From Maridesulfovibrio zosterae DSM 11974 (lineage in GTDB: Bacteria > Desulfobacterota > Desulfovibrionia > Desulfovibrionales > Desulfovibrionaceae): 64,000 nt of DNA. How positions within the stretch are numbered: position 1 is the stretch's first letter; each line of letters begins with the position of its first letter. The stretch lies in NCBI RefSeq assembly GCF_000425265.1, contig NZ_AUDC01000011.1:496001-560000 (forward strand). Reading direction: 5' to 3'. A model generated the notes under the pieces. It saw nothing but the letters and a program-made list of their open reading frames with translations, did not search any database and had not been told where the DNA came from. The position numbers were made by a program, and so were the translations under genes. Below are positions 1 to 8,283 of this stretch, piece after piece.

Positions 1-2
1 AT

Positions 3-416
3 CCAACCTCTGTTATTTCTGAAAAAAAAGCTTTTACCCTGGCTCACGGACTTGTAGACGGCCTGTTAAGCAAAGAGTCTGATCACCAAATACTACTTGA
101 ATTCGACCACAAACTTCAGCCGGACCGTCTGCTGGTAAAAATGCTTTTCCATATCATATTGAGCCGTAAAAAAGGTAAGCAGAAGTTGGAAAAGCTAGTA
201 CCATATATTAAAACCCCATTCTATTCCAATGGGATAACACAGGTAATTGATGGATTTGATCATAGAATACTTAAATCAAATCTGGCAGTACAAGCAGAGC
301 AAATCCTGAAATATTCAAACAGCAAGATGGAAATGGCCACTGAAATGTGCATGGGAATCAGAAATAAATATAACTATGATGATATCTTTCACATCGCCAG
401 AGCCTACATGCCATAA
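3..416 (+). CDS. 3' end of a protein of unknown function (partial)
   Basis: The reading frame is open from the left edge of the window to a TAA at 414-416, so the visible 137 codons are the C-terminal part of a longer protein; the ATG at 141 is most likely internal because the frame stays open and similar in composition upstream of it. The visible part is Lys- and Leu-rich with no membrane segment and no motif I recognise. It ends convergently with cobB, only 30 bases away. Function not assigned. Confidence 0.55.
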   Translation, partial: PTSVISEKKAFTLAHGLVDGLLSKESDHQILLEFDHKLQPDRLLVKMLFHIILSRKKGKQKLEKLVPYIKTPFYSNGITQVIDGFDHRILKSNLAVQAEQILKYSNSKMEMATEMCMGIRNKYNYDDIFHIARAYMP

Positions 417-446
417 TTCGTTATTTCTGCATAATGGCTAGCAGGT

Positions 447-1832
447 TTACTTTGTATTTTTAAATTCTGCTGCTGCTTTTACAAAATTACCAGCCCAGCA
501 CGGCACACCCAGAGCATGAATATGATTATACCCAGCGTAAACATTATTCATGAGTAATCCATCATGTCCTTCAGCCATTCCCTTGCCTCGGTCCATGTCC
601 AGTGCATATTTAGGGTCAAGCTGTTCGTTGTCTGCGCAGAGAGAATAGTGAAACTCATGCCCTATCACAGTTGAACCTATAGGAAAAAAAGGATTTTCAT
701 GGATAATTTTACCAGAAGTATACCCAAGACCTTGTGGTCTGGCACAGAGTTTTGTGGAAAGAGACAATACAGCGGACATAGGATATTTCTGGCCTTCATA
801 TTCAACATCTCGACCAAGATACATAAAGCCGCCGCATTCTGCAAAAATAGGTAATCCGGACTTCGCTAATTCATAAACATGCTTGCGAATAGATTCATTT
901 TCAGAAATTTCTTTTGCCAGAGTCTCGGGAAAACCTCCTCCAAGATAAAGACCGTCAATTGCTGGCCATGGTTCATTTGCAAAAAGCGATACTTCTTTAA
1001 TTTCCGCTCCGGCTCTGGTCAGGGCTTCAAGATTCTCTTCGTAATAAAACCATAGAGCCTTATCACGAACAACACCGATTACAGGTTTATCTTCGCTGAC
1101 AAGTTCAATTCCTTCCCATGCCGATTTTTCAGCTACCAGATTACTCACGTTACCGGCAATTTTTGAAACAGCATCTAGATCTATACAATCCAGTGCCATC
1201 TGCCCCAAGGTATCAAGGGCTTTGTCTACTGCATCATATTCAGTATTAGAAACGAGTCCCATATGCCGTTCAGGAATAGGATTTTCTTTAAGTTTAGGCA
1301 ACATACCAAGCACAGGTATATCTGTATAAGCCTCGATTGAGCTTTTCAAAATATTACGGTGCCTCTCTCCGGCTGTCCGGTTGAGAATAACACCGGCAAG
1401 CTCAAACCCTTCTTCAAAAGCTTTGCAGCCGGCAACGATAGCTGCAACTGTACGGGTCATTTTTGTGCAATCGATGGTAAGTATAACCGGGGCCTTGATA
1501 ATACGGGCCAGTTCAGCTGTTGAGCATGATCCGTCAACGTCCTTACCATCGTAAAGGCCTCTATTGCCTTCTACTATTGAAATATCTGCTCCCAGCCCTT
1601 TTTCCAGAAAAAGAGCTTTGAGCCTGTCGTTACTCATCAGAAACGGGTCCAGATTGGTAGCATATGTCCCTGAAGCCAAGCCCAGCCATCTGGCATCGAT
1701 GTAATCAGGTCCCTTCTTGAACGGCTTAACAACCTGCGCCATATTCTTGAAAGCGCGGCATAACCCAAGAGTAACTATGGTCTTTCCTGACCCGCCGCTG
1801 AGTCCTGCAAGTACAACACGAGGAAAATTCAT
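447..1832 (-). CDS. cobB: Cobyrinate a,c-diamide synthase
   Basis: Amidates the a- and c-side chains of cobyrinate using glutamine and ATP during corrinoid synthesis in the cytoplasm; the gene may also be called cbiA. The 461-residue protein opens with a P-loop-like GLSGGSGKT (about residues 10-18), typical of the dethiobiotin-synthetase-like half. It closes with a class I glutamine amidotransferase half carrying GLYLGGGFPE, the nucleophile Cys in AECGGFMYLG, and a C-terminal His in YNHIHALG. Length fits the family. It lies just after dsrD on the same strand, the order known from Desulfovibrio vulgaris, but a strong terminator separates the two, so it probably has its own promoter or depends on readthrough. 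Siroheme and corrinoids share a precursor, which may explain the linkage (inference). Confidence 0.9.
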   Translation of the reverse strand: MNFPRVVLAGLSGGSGKTIVTLGLCRAFKNMAQVVKPFKKGPDYIDARWLGLASGTYATNLDPFLMSNDRLKALFLEKGLGADISIVEGNRGLYDGKDVDGSCSTAELARIIKAPVILTIDCTKMTRTVAAIVAGCKAFEEGFELAGVILNRTAGERHRNILKSSIEAYTDIPVLGMLPKLKENPIPERHMGLVSNTEYDAVDKALDTLGQMALDCIDLDAVSKIAGNVSNLVAEKSAWEGIELVSEDKPVIGVVRDKALWFYYEENLEALTRAGAEIKEVSLFANEPWPAIDGLYLGGGFPETLAKEISENESIRKHVYELAKSGLPIFAECGGFMYLGRDVEYEGQKYPMSAVLSLSTKLCARPQGLGYTSGKIIHENPFFPIGSTVIGHEFHYSLCADNEQLDPKYALDMDRGKGMAEGHDGLLMNNVYAGYNHIHALGVPCWAGNFVKAAAEFKNTK

Positions 1833-2041
1833 CTCAATACACGCCCCATAAAAATTATAACTTAATGCACCATATGCTCAAAAAAAATCACTAGTGTTTA
1901 GCAAAAAAAAATTCAAGCTAAACATCACGGGTAAACCTTAAACTTACTGCATATAATTACGCTCGGAATATACCACTGAAGACAGTCGTTGTTACGTTCA
2001 TGGGAACGCATTTACTCTCAATTTAAACTTGGTAGGATCTC

Positions 2042-2075
2042 AAAAAAAATGCCTTGTCCATTTGGACAAGGCATT
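2042..2075 (-). terminator. Rho-independent terminator of dsrABD
   Basis: On the minus strand a perfect 10-bp stem (TGCCTTGTCC with GGACAAGGCA, four-base loop) is followed by eight T residues. It begins about 25 bases after the dsrD stop and separates dsrABD from cobB. Confidence 0.9.
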
Positions 2076-2097
2076 AAAGAGCCGATTTTGCAAAAGC

Positions 2098-2343
2098 TTA
2101 TTCGCCTTCTGCTCCACCCTGTTTACCAGCACCTGCCATGCCGTACATAGTAGTACTTCCGGAGGACCAGTATTCAACTTTCTCTTCTTTAACAAGAGCA
2201 GTCAACACTTTCTTGACTTCACGAGCTTTAGCATCAGGAAAAAGCTTAGTAAAATCATTAAAGTAAAATTTACTTTTCGCACCTGTTTTTGCTGTGAGAT
2301 AATCCATTATTACTACTTTCGCAGATTCTAATTCAATTGGCAT
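2098..2343 (-). CDS. dsrD: DsrD, dissimilatory sulfite reductase-associated winged-helix protein
   Basis: Small cytoplasmic protein found with dsrAB in sulfate reducers and known to stimulate DsrAB activity. The start was placed at the ATG at 2343 (81 residues), not at the longer in-frame start at 2376, because the protein then matches the usual 78-80 residue length and an AAGGGG ribosome site sits just upstream. The central stretch KSKFYFNDFTKLFPDAKARE and the WSSGSTTMYG segment are hallmarks of DsrD. It follows dsrB on the same strand with a 63-base gap that holds two overlapping hairpins (separate entry), suggesting its expression is set separately from dsrAB. Confidence 0.95.
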   Translation of the reverse strand: MPIELESAKVVIMDYLTAKTGAKSKFYFNDFTKLFPDAKAREVKKVLTALVKEEKVEYWSSGSTTMYGMAGAGKQGGAEGE

Positions 2344-2348
2344 ATTAA

Positions 2349-2388
2349 GCCCCTTTTTTTTAAAAAGGGGCGGCAAAATACCGCCCCC
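2349..2388 (-). promoter_or_regulatory. Overlapping hairpins between dsrB and dsrD (possible attenuator or RBS switch)
   Basis: Minus-strand reading: GGGGCGG pairs with CCGCCCC (7 bp, loop TATTTTG) and is followed by TTTTT, which is terminator-like. The same CCCC and T run can instead pair with AAAAAGGGGC just downstream (10-bp stem, loop AAA), and that second stem covers the AAGGGG ribosome site of dsrD. The two structures share the CCCC bases and exclude each other. The base pairing is seen directly; the regulatory role is inferred. Confidence 0.6.
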
Positions 2389-2406
2389 TTATATTCTCAA
2401 TTCTAA

Positions 2407-3552
2407 TTAGAACTTGAACTGAGTGGACTGACGCCAAGTGTAATAAGCAGGATCACGGAAATCATCGATAAGATGGGGAGTGAATTCAATCCCGGTCTTT
2501 TCAAAGAAACGTTCCCAGCCAATACGCTCTGCCCAGTCACCCAGACGCTCGTACTTGTTAGCATCTTCTTTGTAGACATCCACGATTGTACGGATAGTCT
2601 TGGTAAGTGTAGGCCAACGTGGAGGTTCGTTAGGAATAAACGCAACAACAACCTTAGAGAACTTAGGCATGCTGATACGGTTAGACACTTTACCACCAAC
2701 CATGAGTGCAATACCGTCACCTTCTTTATCAGAAAGAGGCAGAGAAGGACACATGGTGTAGCAGTTACCACAGTACATGCAACGTTCTTCTTTAATAGCA
2801 ACAGTCTTGAACTGTTTACCGTCAATTTCGACCTTGGAAGGACGAACTGCGCCGGTAGGACAAGCTGATACTGCAAGAGGAATTTCGCAAAGGTTGTCAA
2901 GGTACTCGTGGTCAATGATAGGAGGCTTGCGGTGGATACCGACAACAGCGATATCGGAGCAGTGACAAGCACCACACATGTTCAGACAACAAGCAACAGC
3001 GATACGAACAGGAGCTGGCATGTTATGACCGGTGAACTCTTCGAAGAGGTCATCCATGATAACTTTAACAGTACCGGAAGCATCAGTTGCAGGAGTATGA
3101 CAGTGAACCCAACCCTGAGTGTGAACGATGTTGGAAACACCAGCACCGGTACCACCTACGGGGAACTTGTAAGAACCGCCGTTAAACTTACGGGACATCA
3201 AGTCTTCTTTCAACGCAACCATTTTGTCTTTTGAGTCAGTCATGAACTCGACATTGTTACGTGTAGTGAAGCGCAGGTAGCCTTCGCAATGTTTGTCAGC
3301 GATGTCGCACATTTCACGAATCAGACTGATACTCATGAGGCGAGCGGTACCACAGCGAACTGTGTATACTTCGTCTCCGGATTCTGCAACGTGAACCAGT
3401 ACGCCAGGTTCAAGGATTTCGTGGTAAAGCCACTTGCCGTAGTTATTTTTAATAACCGGAGGAAGGAACTCATTGTAGTCACGAGGTCCAATGTCCGAAA
3501 TCCGGTTTTCCATCGGTTTGTCTGGATTATAGCCAGAAGAAACGAACGCCAT
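2407..3552 (-). CDS. dsrB: Dissimilatory sulfite reductase beta subunit
   Basis: Beta subunit of the siroheme enzyme that reduces sulfite to the DsrC trisulfide in sulfate respiration; cytoplasmic alpha2-beta2 complex with DsrA. The 381-residue protein has Cys151 (in GWVHCHT) and Cys188, Cys189, Cys193 ([10 protein letters not shown]), the positions that hold the siroheme-coupled 4Fe-4S cluster in D. vulgaris DsrB. A ferredoxin insert follows with Cys258, 261, 264 and 268 ([12 protein letters not shown]). It starts 15 bases after dsrA in the same operon, with a GGGAGGA ribosome site. Nothing is missing; length is typical. Confidence 0.98.
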   Translation of the reverse strand: MAFVSSGYNPDKPMENRISDIGPRDYNEFLPPVIKNNYGKWLYHEILEPGVLVHVAESGDEVYTVRCGTARLMSISLIREMCDIADKHCEGYLRFTTRNNVEFMTDSKDKMVALKEDLMSRKFNGGSYKFPVGGTGAGVSNIVHTQGWVHCHTPATDASGTVKVIMDDLFEEFTGHNMPAPVRIAVACCLNMCGACHCSDIAVVGIHRKPPIIDHEYLDNLCEIPLAVSACPTGAVRPSKVEIDGKQFKTVAIKEERCMYCGNCYTMCPSLPLSDKEGDGIALMVGGKVSNRISMPKFSKVVVAFIPNEPPRWPTLTKTIRTIVDVYKEDANKYERLGDWAERIGWERFFEKTGIEFTPHLIDDFRDPAYYTWRQSTQFKF

Positions 3553-3567
3553 GTCTGTCCTCCCGTT

Positions 3568-4881
3568 TTATCTCTGGTGTCTTTTTCTGTATTCGTTAAT
3601 ATCACGTTCCCAAGGACCATCAACCTCATCTGCTTTCCAGAAGATGTATGGGTTGTGTCTAGGTTCCTGGACGTGTCTTGCATCAGCCTTGATGTTGGTA
3701 ACTTCGAGAAGTTTCTGGAAGCCCATGCGACGCATGGTTTCACCCAGACGTTCACGGTTTTTACCTTCTTCCATCCACCAGTCCCAAATGTTTTCAACAA
3801 CTTCTTTCACTTCGTCAAAAGGTTCTTCAACCTTGATGAAAGGAACGAGGAGGGAGCTGAGCTGAGGACCGTCAAGAATCGGAGCTTTCGCACCACAGAG
3901 GATGGAAGCACCACGATCATTACCGATCATCAGTGCACGAGGCATTGTGTTGATACAATGCATGCAGTGCATACATTCTTTGTCGTTGATTTCGAGTTTG
4001 CCGTCAGCGTACTTGATGCACTTGCCTGGGCAGAGTTCAACAACTTCTTTCTGGATATCAAACTTACCCCAGTCGCGACCGGAGTGAGCACCAGCGTTAG
4101 GAGCGAATTCACCGCCGACGTAAGCTGCAACAGCTTCCTGGTCAATGCGGATTTCATCACGCCAGATACCTACAACTGAAAAGTCAGAACGAGCGAGAGC
4201 ACAAACACAGCTGTTTGGACAAGCGTCGAATTTAAACTTAAATTTGTAGGGGAAAGCAGGACGGTGAAGTTCGTCCTGAAATTCCATGGTCATGTCGTAA
4301 CAGAGAGCCTGTGCATCGTAACAAGCATACTCACAACGAGACATACCAAGACATGCTGCAGGAGTACGCAGGTTGGAGCCGGAGCCACCAAGGTCAACGT
4401 CTGCATCATGAGTCAGTTCATAGAAAATTTCTTCCAGCTGAGGAGTGGTTGTTCCAAGGAAGACGATGTCACCGGTAGAACCGTGCATGTTTGTAAGTCC
4501 GGAACCACGCATATCCCAAATGTCAGTGATCTGACGAAGGAAATCGGTGGTGTAGTACTTAGCAGTAGGCTGAGCAACACGAACAGTGTGAAAGTGTGCT
4601 ACGCCGGGGAACATTTCGGGCTGGTCGCAGTAACGACCGATAACGCCGCCGCCGTAACCGAAAACACCAACGATACCGCCGTGCTTCCAGTGAGTTTCAC
4701 CATCGTTGTAAGACAGCTCGAGAACACCGAGAAGGTCTTCGCAGACTTCAACGGGAATCTGATAATTCACGTCCTTCTCGTTTTTAGCTCTAGATTCGGC
4801 TTCTTGTTTAACGTCGGACACGAAGCTAGGCCATTGCCCGCTTTCAAGTTCGTCCAACAAGGGAGTTTTGTGTTTCGCCAT
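3568..4881 (-). CDS. dsrA: Dissimilatory sulfite reductase alpha subunit
   Basis: Alpha subunit of dissimilatory sulfite reductase, the terminal reductase of sulfate respiration. The 437-residue protein has Cys177 and Cys183 (CLGMSRC) and Cys221 and Cys225 (CPNSC), the C-x5-C and C-x3-C pattern for the 4Fe-4S/siroheme site. A ferredoxin-type insert with CMHCMHC follows near residue 300. Start at the ATG at 4881 with a GGAGG site eight bases upstream. First gene of dsrABD; a consensus promoter lies about 180 bases upstream, leaving a long untranslated leader. Divergent from a cysteine-cluster protein gene. Confidence 0.98.
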   Translation of the reverse strand: MAKHKTPLLDELESGQWPSFVSDVKQEAESRAKNEKDVNYQIPVEVCEDLLGVLELSYNDGETHWKHGGIVGVFGYGGGVIGRYCDQPEMFPGVAHFHTVRVAQPTAKYYTTDFLRQITDIWDMRGSGLTNMHGSTGDIVFLGTTTPQLEEIFYELTHDADVDLGGSGSNLRTPAACLGMSRCEYACYDAQALCYDMTMEFQDELHRPAFPYKFKFKFDACPNSCVCALARSDFSVVGIWRDEIRIDQEAVAAYVGGEFAPNAGAHSGRDWGKFDIQKEVVELCPGKCIKYADGKLEINDKECMHCMHCINTMPRALMIGNDRGASILCGAKAPILDGPQLSSLLVPFIKVEEPFDEVKEVVENIWDWWMEEGKNRERLGETMRRMGFQKLLEVTNIKADARHVQEPRHNPYIFWKADEVDGPWERDINEYRKRHQR

Positions 4882-5061
4882 TCCCTTAAACCTCCATAAA
4901 GTTTAATAGATATACCTACCAATACAAATTAGACAGTCGGTATAGAATCGCATTAGCGACCTAGCCCGATTGCTTTCCTCTCTTAGTCGAGACCCCCAAT
5001 CTAATCGATGAAGGGGAGGGCAAGATACCCTTAAGTGAAAAAAAATACAACCTATGATGTG

Positions 5062-5090
5062 AGATAAAGAACTTCGCTATGAATTGTCAA
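5062..5090 (-). promoter_or_regulatory. Promoter of dsrABD
   Basis: Minus-strand TTGACA (5090-5085), 17-base spacer, TTATCT (5067-5062). The -35 and spacing are consensus for the housekeeping sigma factor. Transcription would start near 5055, giving a leader of roughly 170 bases before dsrA. The leader contains a CCCC...GGGG stem and other short complementarities near 4990-5030 but no riboswitch I recognise. Confidence 0.65.
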
Positions 5091-5091
5091 C

Positions 5092-5112
5092 CGGTGATTC
5101 GAATTATCACCG
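5092..5112. promoter_or_regulatory. Dyad next to the dsrA -35 box
   Basis: Perfect 7-bp inverted repeat CGGTGAT-N7-ATCACCG ending two bases upstream of the dsrA -35 hexamer, a position suited to an activator or repressor. It does not match the TTGTGA-N6-TCACAA pattern of CRP/FNR/HcpR type sites. Binding protein unknown. Confidence 0.4.
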
Positions 5113-5250
5113 CAAAAAACTCAGGACTTGCCAAGCAAGCCGGATTCAGCGTATTTACTCTTTCCTGACATAGGTGCGTCAGTAGCAGATATTTACTACA
5201 AAAATTTTTAATAACCAGCAACATAAACTTGAAAAAGTAATCGCCGCAAT

Positions 5251-5907
5251 ATGAAAGAATGTAAACAATGTGGAATTTGCTGCCGTAAAGGCGGCCCCGC
5301 CCTGCATACAGAGGACCTCCCGCTCATCATAGATGATAAAGCAATTGATCTCACAGACATCGTGACCCTCAGAAAGGGAGAACTGGCTTTTGACCAGCCA
5401 GAGTCAACGGTTGTGCCTCTTGCTGAAGAAATTTTAAAAATTAAGGGAGCAGGCGGCGAATGGACCTGTAAGTTCCTGGCTCTATCCAGCAATGTCTGCC
5501 GCATATACAAGAGCCGACCTTTAGAGTGTCAGCTCCTTTTTTGTGAAGACCCTGATCCTTTACTCAAGATTTACGACAAAGGCAGATTAACCAGAAGAAA
5601 TATTTTGCCAGAAGGCCATCCTGTTCTCGAGATCATAGATGAACATGACAAAAAATGTTTTCCTTCTAAAATGGCTCAGTTGGCATCGGATATTCTTGCA
5701 GACTGGAATGACAGTGAAAATCTAAAATCAGATCTGCGTGAAATGTTGATTTACGACAAATCCATCCGTGAACTTGTTACTGAAAAATCAGGACTTCCAG
5801 CAGAATCCATGGATTTCTTCTTTGGGCGACCAATGCATAGAGTTCTTGCTGGTTACGGAATTTCTGCCACTCCTAATGGAAAATCATTTTCACTACGTAA
5901 ATCTTAA
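5251..5907 (+). CDS. YkgJ-type cysteine-cluster protein
   Basis: A 218-residue member of the zinc/iron-chelating cysteine-cluster family. The motif CKQCGICC at residues 4-11, followed by C-x10-C-x8-C in the first half (TCKFLALSSNVC, then ECQLLFC), is the family signature; the second half is helical and lacks known motifs. The family binds metal, but its reaction is not established. It is divergent from dsrA and is followed 15 bases later by a small conserved-looking gene, with a terminator after that, so the two form a short operon. The start codon has no strong ribosome site, though the first cysteines require a start here. Confidence 0.8.
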   Translation: MKECKQCGICCRKGGPALHTEDLPLIIDDKAIDLTDIVTLRKGELAFDQPESTVVPLAEEILKIKGAGGEWTCKFLALSSNVCRIYKSRPLECQLLFCEDPDPLLKIYDKGRLTRRNILPEGHPVLEIIDEHDKKCFPSKMAQLASDILADWNDSENLKSDLREMLIYDKSIRELVTEKSGLPAESMDFFFGRPMHRVLAGYGISATPNGKSFSLRKS

Positions 5908-5922
5908 GGGAGATATATAAAA

Positions 5923-6192
5923 ATGAAAGATGAACGCGGACTTTACTATTTTCCATCACTTCAGACCCGTGAAACCCGTATGTATGTGCGCGAAAATCAA
6001 GGGTCAATTGAATTCAGACTCTGGTCCAATGAAAACCCGGTTATATGGGATAAGCACGAATGGCTGCCTTACGATGTTATTCTTGAAGCCGCAGAAGAGT
6101 ACAAACAAAGAGGCTCTGATCGCAATCCTATGGCCCTTTACGATCTAAATGTTGCCAAACAACTTCTTAAAGAAGATAAAATTACTCACTAA
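5923..6192 (+). CDS. Small protein of unknown function beside the cysteine-cluster gene
   Basis: An 89-residue soluble protein with many aromatic and acidic residues (RLWSNENPVIWDKHEWLPYD in the middle) and no cysteines or membrane segment. A GGGAGATAT ribosome site precedes the ATG, and the 15-base gap to the upstream cysteine-cluster gene plus a shared terminator argue that it is a real gene in the same transcript. I do not recognise a family. Its position next to dsr may be conserved in sulfate reducers, but that is a guess. Confidence 0.75.
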   Translation: MKDERGLYYFPSLQTRETRMYVRENQGSIEFRLWSNENPVIWDKHEWLPYDVILEAAEEYKQRGSDRNPMALYDLNVAKQLLKEDKITH

Positions 6193-6210
6193 ATCATTTT
6201 TTTATATTAA

Positions 6211-6246
6211 CGAAAAACCCCAGTTTACATAAATTGGGGTTTTTCG
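6211..6246. terminator. Bidirectional terminator
   Basis: Perfect 12-bp stem CGAAAAACCCCA / TGGGGTTTTTCG with a 12-base loop, flanked by A and T runs, between the converging 5923 gene and the DUF523 gene. Confidence 0.85.
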
Positions 6247-6250
6247 TCTT

Positions 6251-6655
6251 TTATTCCGTTTTAATTTTAATCCCCTCTTTTCGAAGCAAAGCAGCAAAAA
6301 GCCCATCACCATCAATAAGTTTACGGCTGAACGTTCCATCATAAATTTTACCGATTCCGCATGAAGGAGAACGTGCTTTTAGTATTGCCTTTTCAGCCCC
6401 AGCAAGTTTCGCTAACTTAAGAGCCTCTTCTGCCCCCCGTAGGAATGATTCGCTGAAATCTACCCCGTTTTCCGTCATAACCCTGTTTTCTACAATTTCA
6501 CAGGGAGGACGCGGTGTCGAAAGCCCGCCCAATTGTTCAGGACAAACGGGGATAGCCCTACCCTGCCTGACAAGCTCCTTTACATTTTCATCAGCATTAT
6601 CCTTACCGTCGTAACGGCAGCAAAGACCTGCGAGACAGGCGCTTACAATATACAT
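6251..6655 (-). CDS. DUF523 family protein
   Basis: A 134-residue cytoplasmic protein beginning MYIVSACLAGLCCRYDG, the signature N-terminus of DUF523, with further family motifs VCPEQLGGLSTPRPPCE and LKARSPSCGIGKIYDG. The conserved cysteines suggest metal or thiol chemistry, but the family's function is not known to me. Start at the ATG at 6655 with a GGAGGA site. Divergent from the serine dehydratase gene, whose coding region starts 92 bases away. Confidence 0.88.
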   Translation of the reverse strand: MYIVSACLAGLCCRYDGKDNADENVKELVRQGRAIPVCPEQLGGLSTPRPPCEIVENRVMTENGVDFSESFLRGAEEALKLAKLAGAEKAILKARSPSCGIGKIYDGTFSRKLIDGDGLFAALLRKEGIKIKTE

Positions 6656-6747
6656 ATATCCTCCTCAGCATGAATATTCATTGTTCCACTATTAGCTATA
6701 TGGTAATGTCCTTTTCCATAAACACATTCCCAGGTCAAGGAGGTCTT

Positions 6748-8097
6748 ATGACCGCAATTACAACTTCTGTTTTCGAGCTTTTCAAAATCGGTCCCGGTCC
6801 TTCAAGTTCTCACACTATAGGTCCTATGAAAGCCGGATACAATTTTTATAACTCTGTTCAAGAACTTTCACTTGCTTCAACTCCTGATTCTATTGAAATA
6901 CGCTTATACGGAAGTTTAAGTGCAACAGGTCAAGGTCATGGAACTGACCGTGCCGTGGTAGCAGGTCTCTTGGGCTATACCCCTGAAACTGTTGACTGCT
7001 CTTTTCTGAACAGTCTGGCTGACAAATCTGAACATTTATTTAAACTGGGAAAGATTTCTCTTCCTCTGAGCGTTCAAGATGTTATTTTCGCAGAAGTTGA
7101 AAACGATTTTCCATACAGCAACACACTGCTCATTCAACTTAAAAATGGTGGTAATGTCCTTTTCGAGCAGGAATACTATTCCATTGGTGGCGGATTTATC
7201 AAATGGAAAGGACAACTTCCAGAAATCCCCCGTGTACCAGCCTATGCATACTCTAATATGGAAGAGCTTAAAGAAATCCTTTCACAAAAGGAAATTCGAC
7301 TGCACCAGTTAATACTTGAGAACGAAATGACTATTACAGAGTCATCTGTAGCCGAAATAAATATCAAACTAGATGCTATTATTGATTCAATGAAAAAAGC
7401 TGTGAAAAATGGTCTTGCAGCTGAAGGAGTACTTCCCGGCCCAATTGGCCTGCACCGTAAAGCGAAAGCCCTGTACGAGAACCAGAAAAGCGCAAATGCT
7501 GCAGACAATTTTCTGGTTAAACTTAATGCATACGGTTTTGCAGCATCTGAAGAAAATGCTGCCGGACATATTGTCGTAACTGCACCAACTTCAGGGTCAG
7601 CAGGAGTTATTCCTGCAGTGATATATGCTCTTGAAGAGGATCTTGGAATTGATCGTGAAATGATTCGTCAAGCCATGCTTGCATCCGCAGCAATAGGATT
7701 TATATGCAAGCATAACGCCAGCATAGCCGGAGCCGAAGTAGGCTGTCAGGGTGAAATAGGAGTTGCGTCATCTATGGCTGCAGCGCTTATCACCTACGCT
7801 AACGGATTCAGATTCTGGCGCACTGAAAATGCTGCTGAGTCAGCTCTGGAGCATCATTTAGGAATCACATGTGATCCTGTTGGCGGTTACGTACAAATCC
7901 CCTGTATTGAGCGCAATGCCATGGGGGCAGTACGCGCCTACAATTCTTACTTGATTGCTTCAGTTGAAAACCGGAAATTCCATAAAGTAACTCTTGATGA
8001 AGCGGTTACAGCCATGGCCCAGACGGGTAAGGATATGAGCTCAAAGTATAAAGAAACCTCCCTTGGAGGGCTCGCCGTATCAGTGCCGAACTGCTGA
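6748..8097 (+). CDS. sdaA: L-serine dehydratase, iron-sulfur type
   Basis: Deaminates L-serine to pyruvate and ammonia with an oxygen-sensitive 4Fe-4S cluster. The single chain of about 449 residues holds both the beta-like N-terminal half (ELFKIGPGPSSSHTIGPMKA) and the alpha half (APTSGSAGVIPAV, then cluster cysteines in CKHNASIAGAEVGCQGEIG and CDPVGGYVQIPC). I chose the ATG at 6748 because AAGGAGG lies seven bases upstream; the frame is open further up to 6670, but the added residues are not family-like. A strong terminator follows. Pyruvate made here can feed sulfate respiration and the neighbouring PEP/oxaloacetate enzymes (inference). Confidence 0.92.
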   Translation: MTAITTSVFELFKIGPGPSSSHTIGPMKAGYNFYNSVQELSLASTPDSIEIRLYGSLSATGQGHGTDRAVVAGLLGYTPETVDCSFLNSLADKSEHLFKLGKISLPLSVQDVIFAEVENDFPYSNTLLIQLKNGGNVLFEQEYYSIGGGFIKWKGQLPEIPRVPAYAYSNMEELKEILSQKEIRLHQLILENEMTITESSVAEINIKLDAIIDSMKKAVKNGLAAEGVLPGPIGLHRKAKALYENQKSANAADNFLVKLNAYGFAASEENAAGHIVVTAPTSGSAGVIPAVIYALEEDLGIDREMIRQAMLASAAIGFICKHNASIAGAEVGCQGEIGVASSMAAALITYANGFRFWRTENAAESALEHHLGITCDPVGGYVQIPCIERNAMGAVRAYNSYLIASVENRKFHKVTLDEAVTAMAQTGKDMSSKYKETSLGGLAVSVPNC

Positions 8098-8152
8098 TAG
8101 CTATATATTAAGATTCTTTCTACAAGTTTCCAATACTCTTCATACATAACAA

Positions 8153-8195
8153 ACCGGGTAGATGCATATAAAGATACGCATCTACCCGGTATTTT
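8153..8195 (+). terminator. Terminator after the serine dehydratase gene
   Basis: Perfect 13-bp stem ACCGGGTAGATGC / GCATCTACCCGGT followed by ATTTTAATTTT. Confidence 0.85.
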
Positions 8196-8283
8196 AATTT
8201 TATCTAAGACTTAACTTACATAGCCTTAAAGAGTTCGGAAAAAACTCTTTTAAAATAAGCACTACTACAGAATGGAACCAGAC

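Noticed and set aside
3289-4179. 296-codon plus-strand frame antisense to dsrB/dsrA
   Set aside because: It lies wholly opposite two certain genes with all cofactor motifs intact, has no ribosome site and arises from biased codon use.
5092-5112. tRNA T-arm look-alike (TTCGAAT loop in a GC-flanked stem)
   Set aside because: No acceptor, D or anticodon arm upstream; better explained as a promoter dyad.
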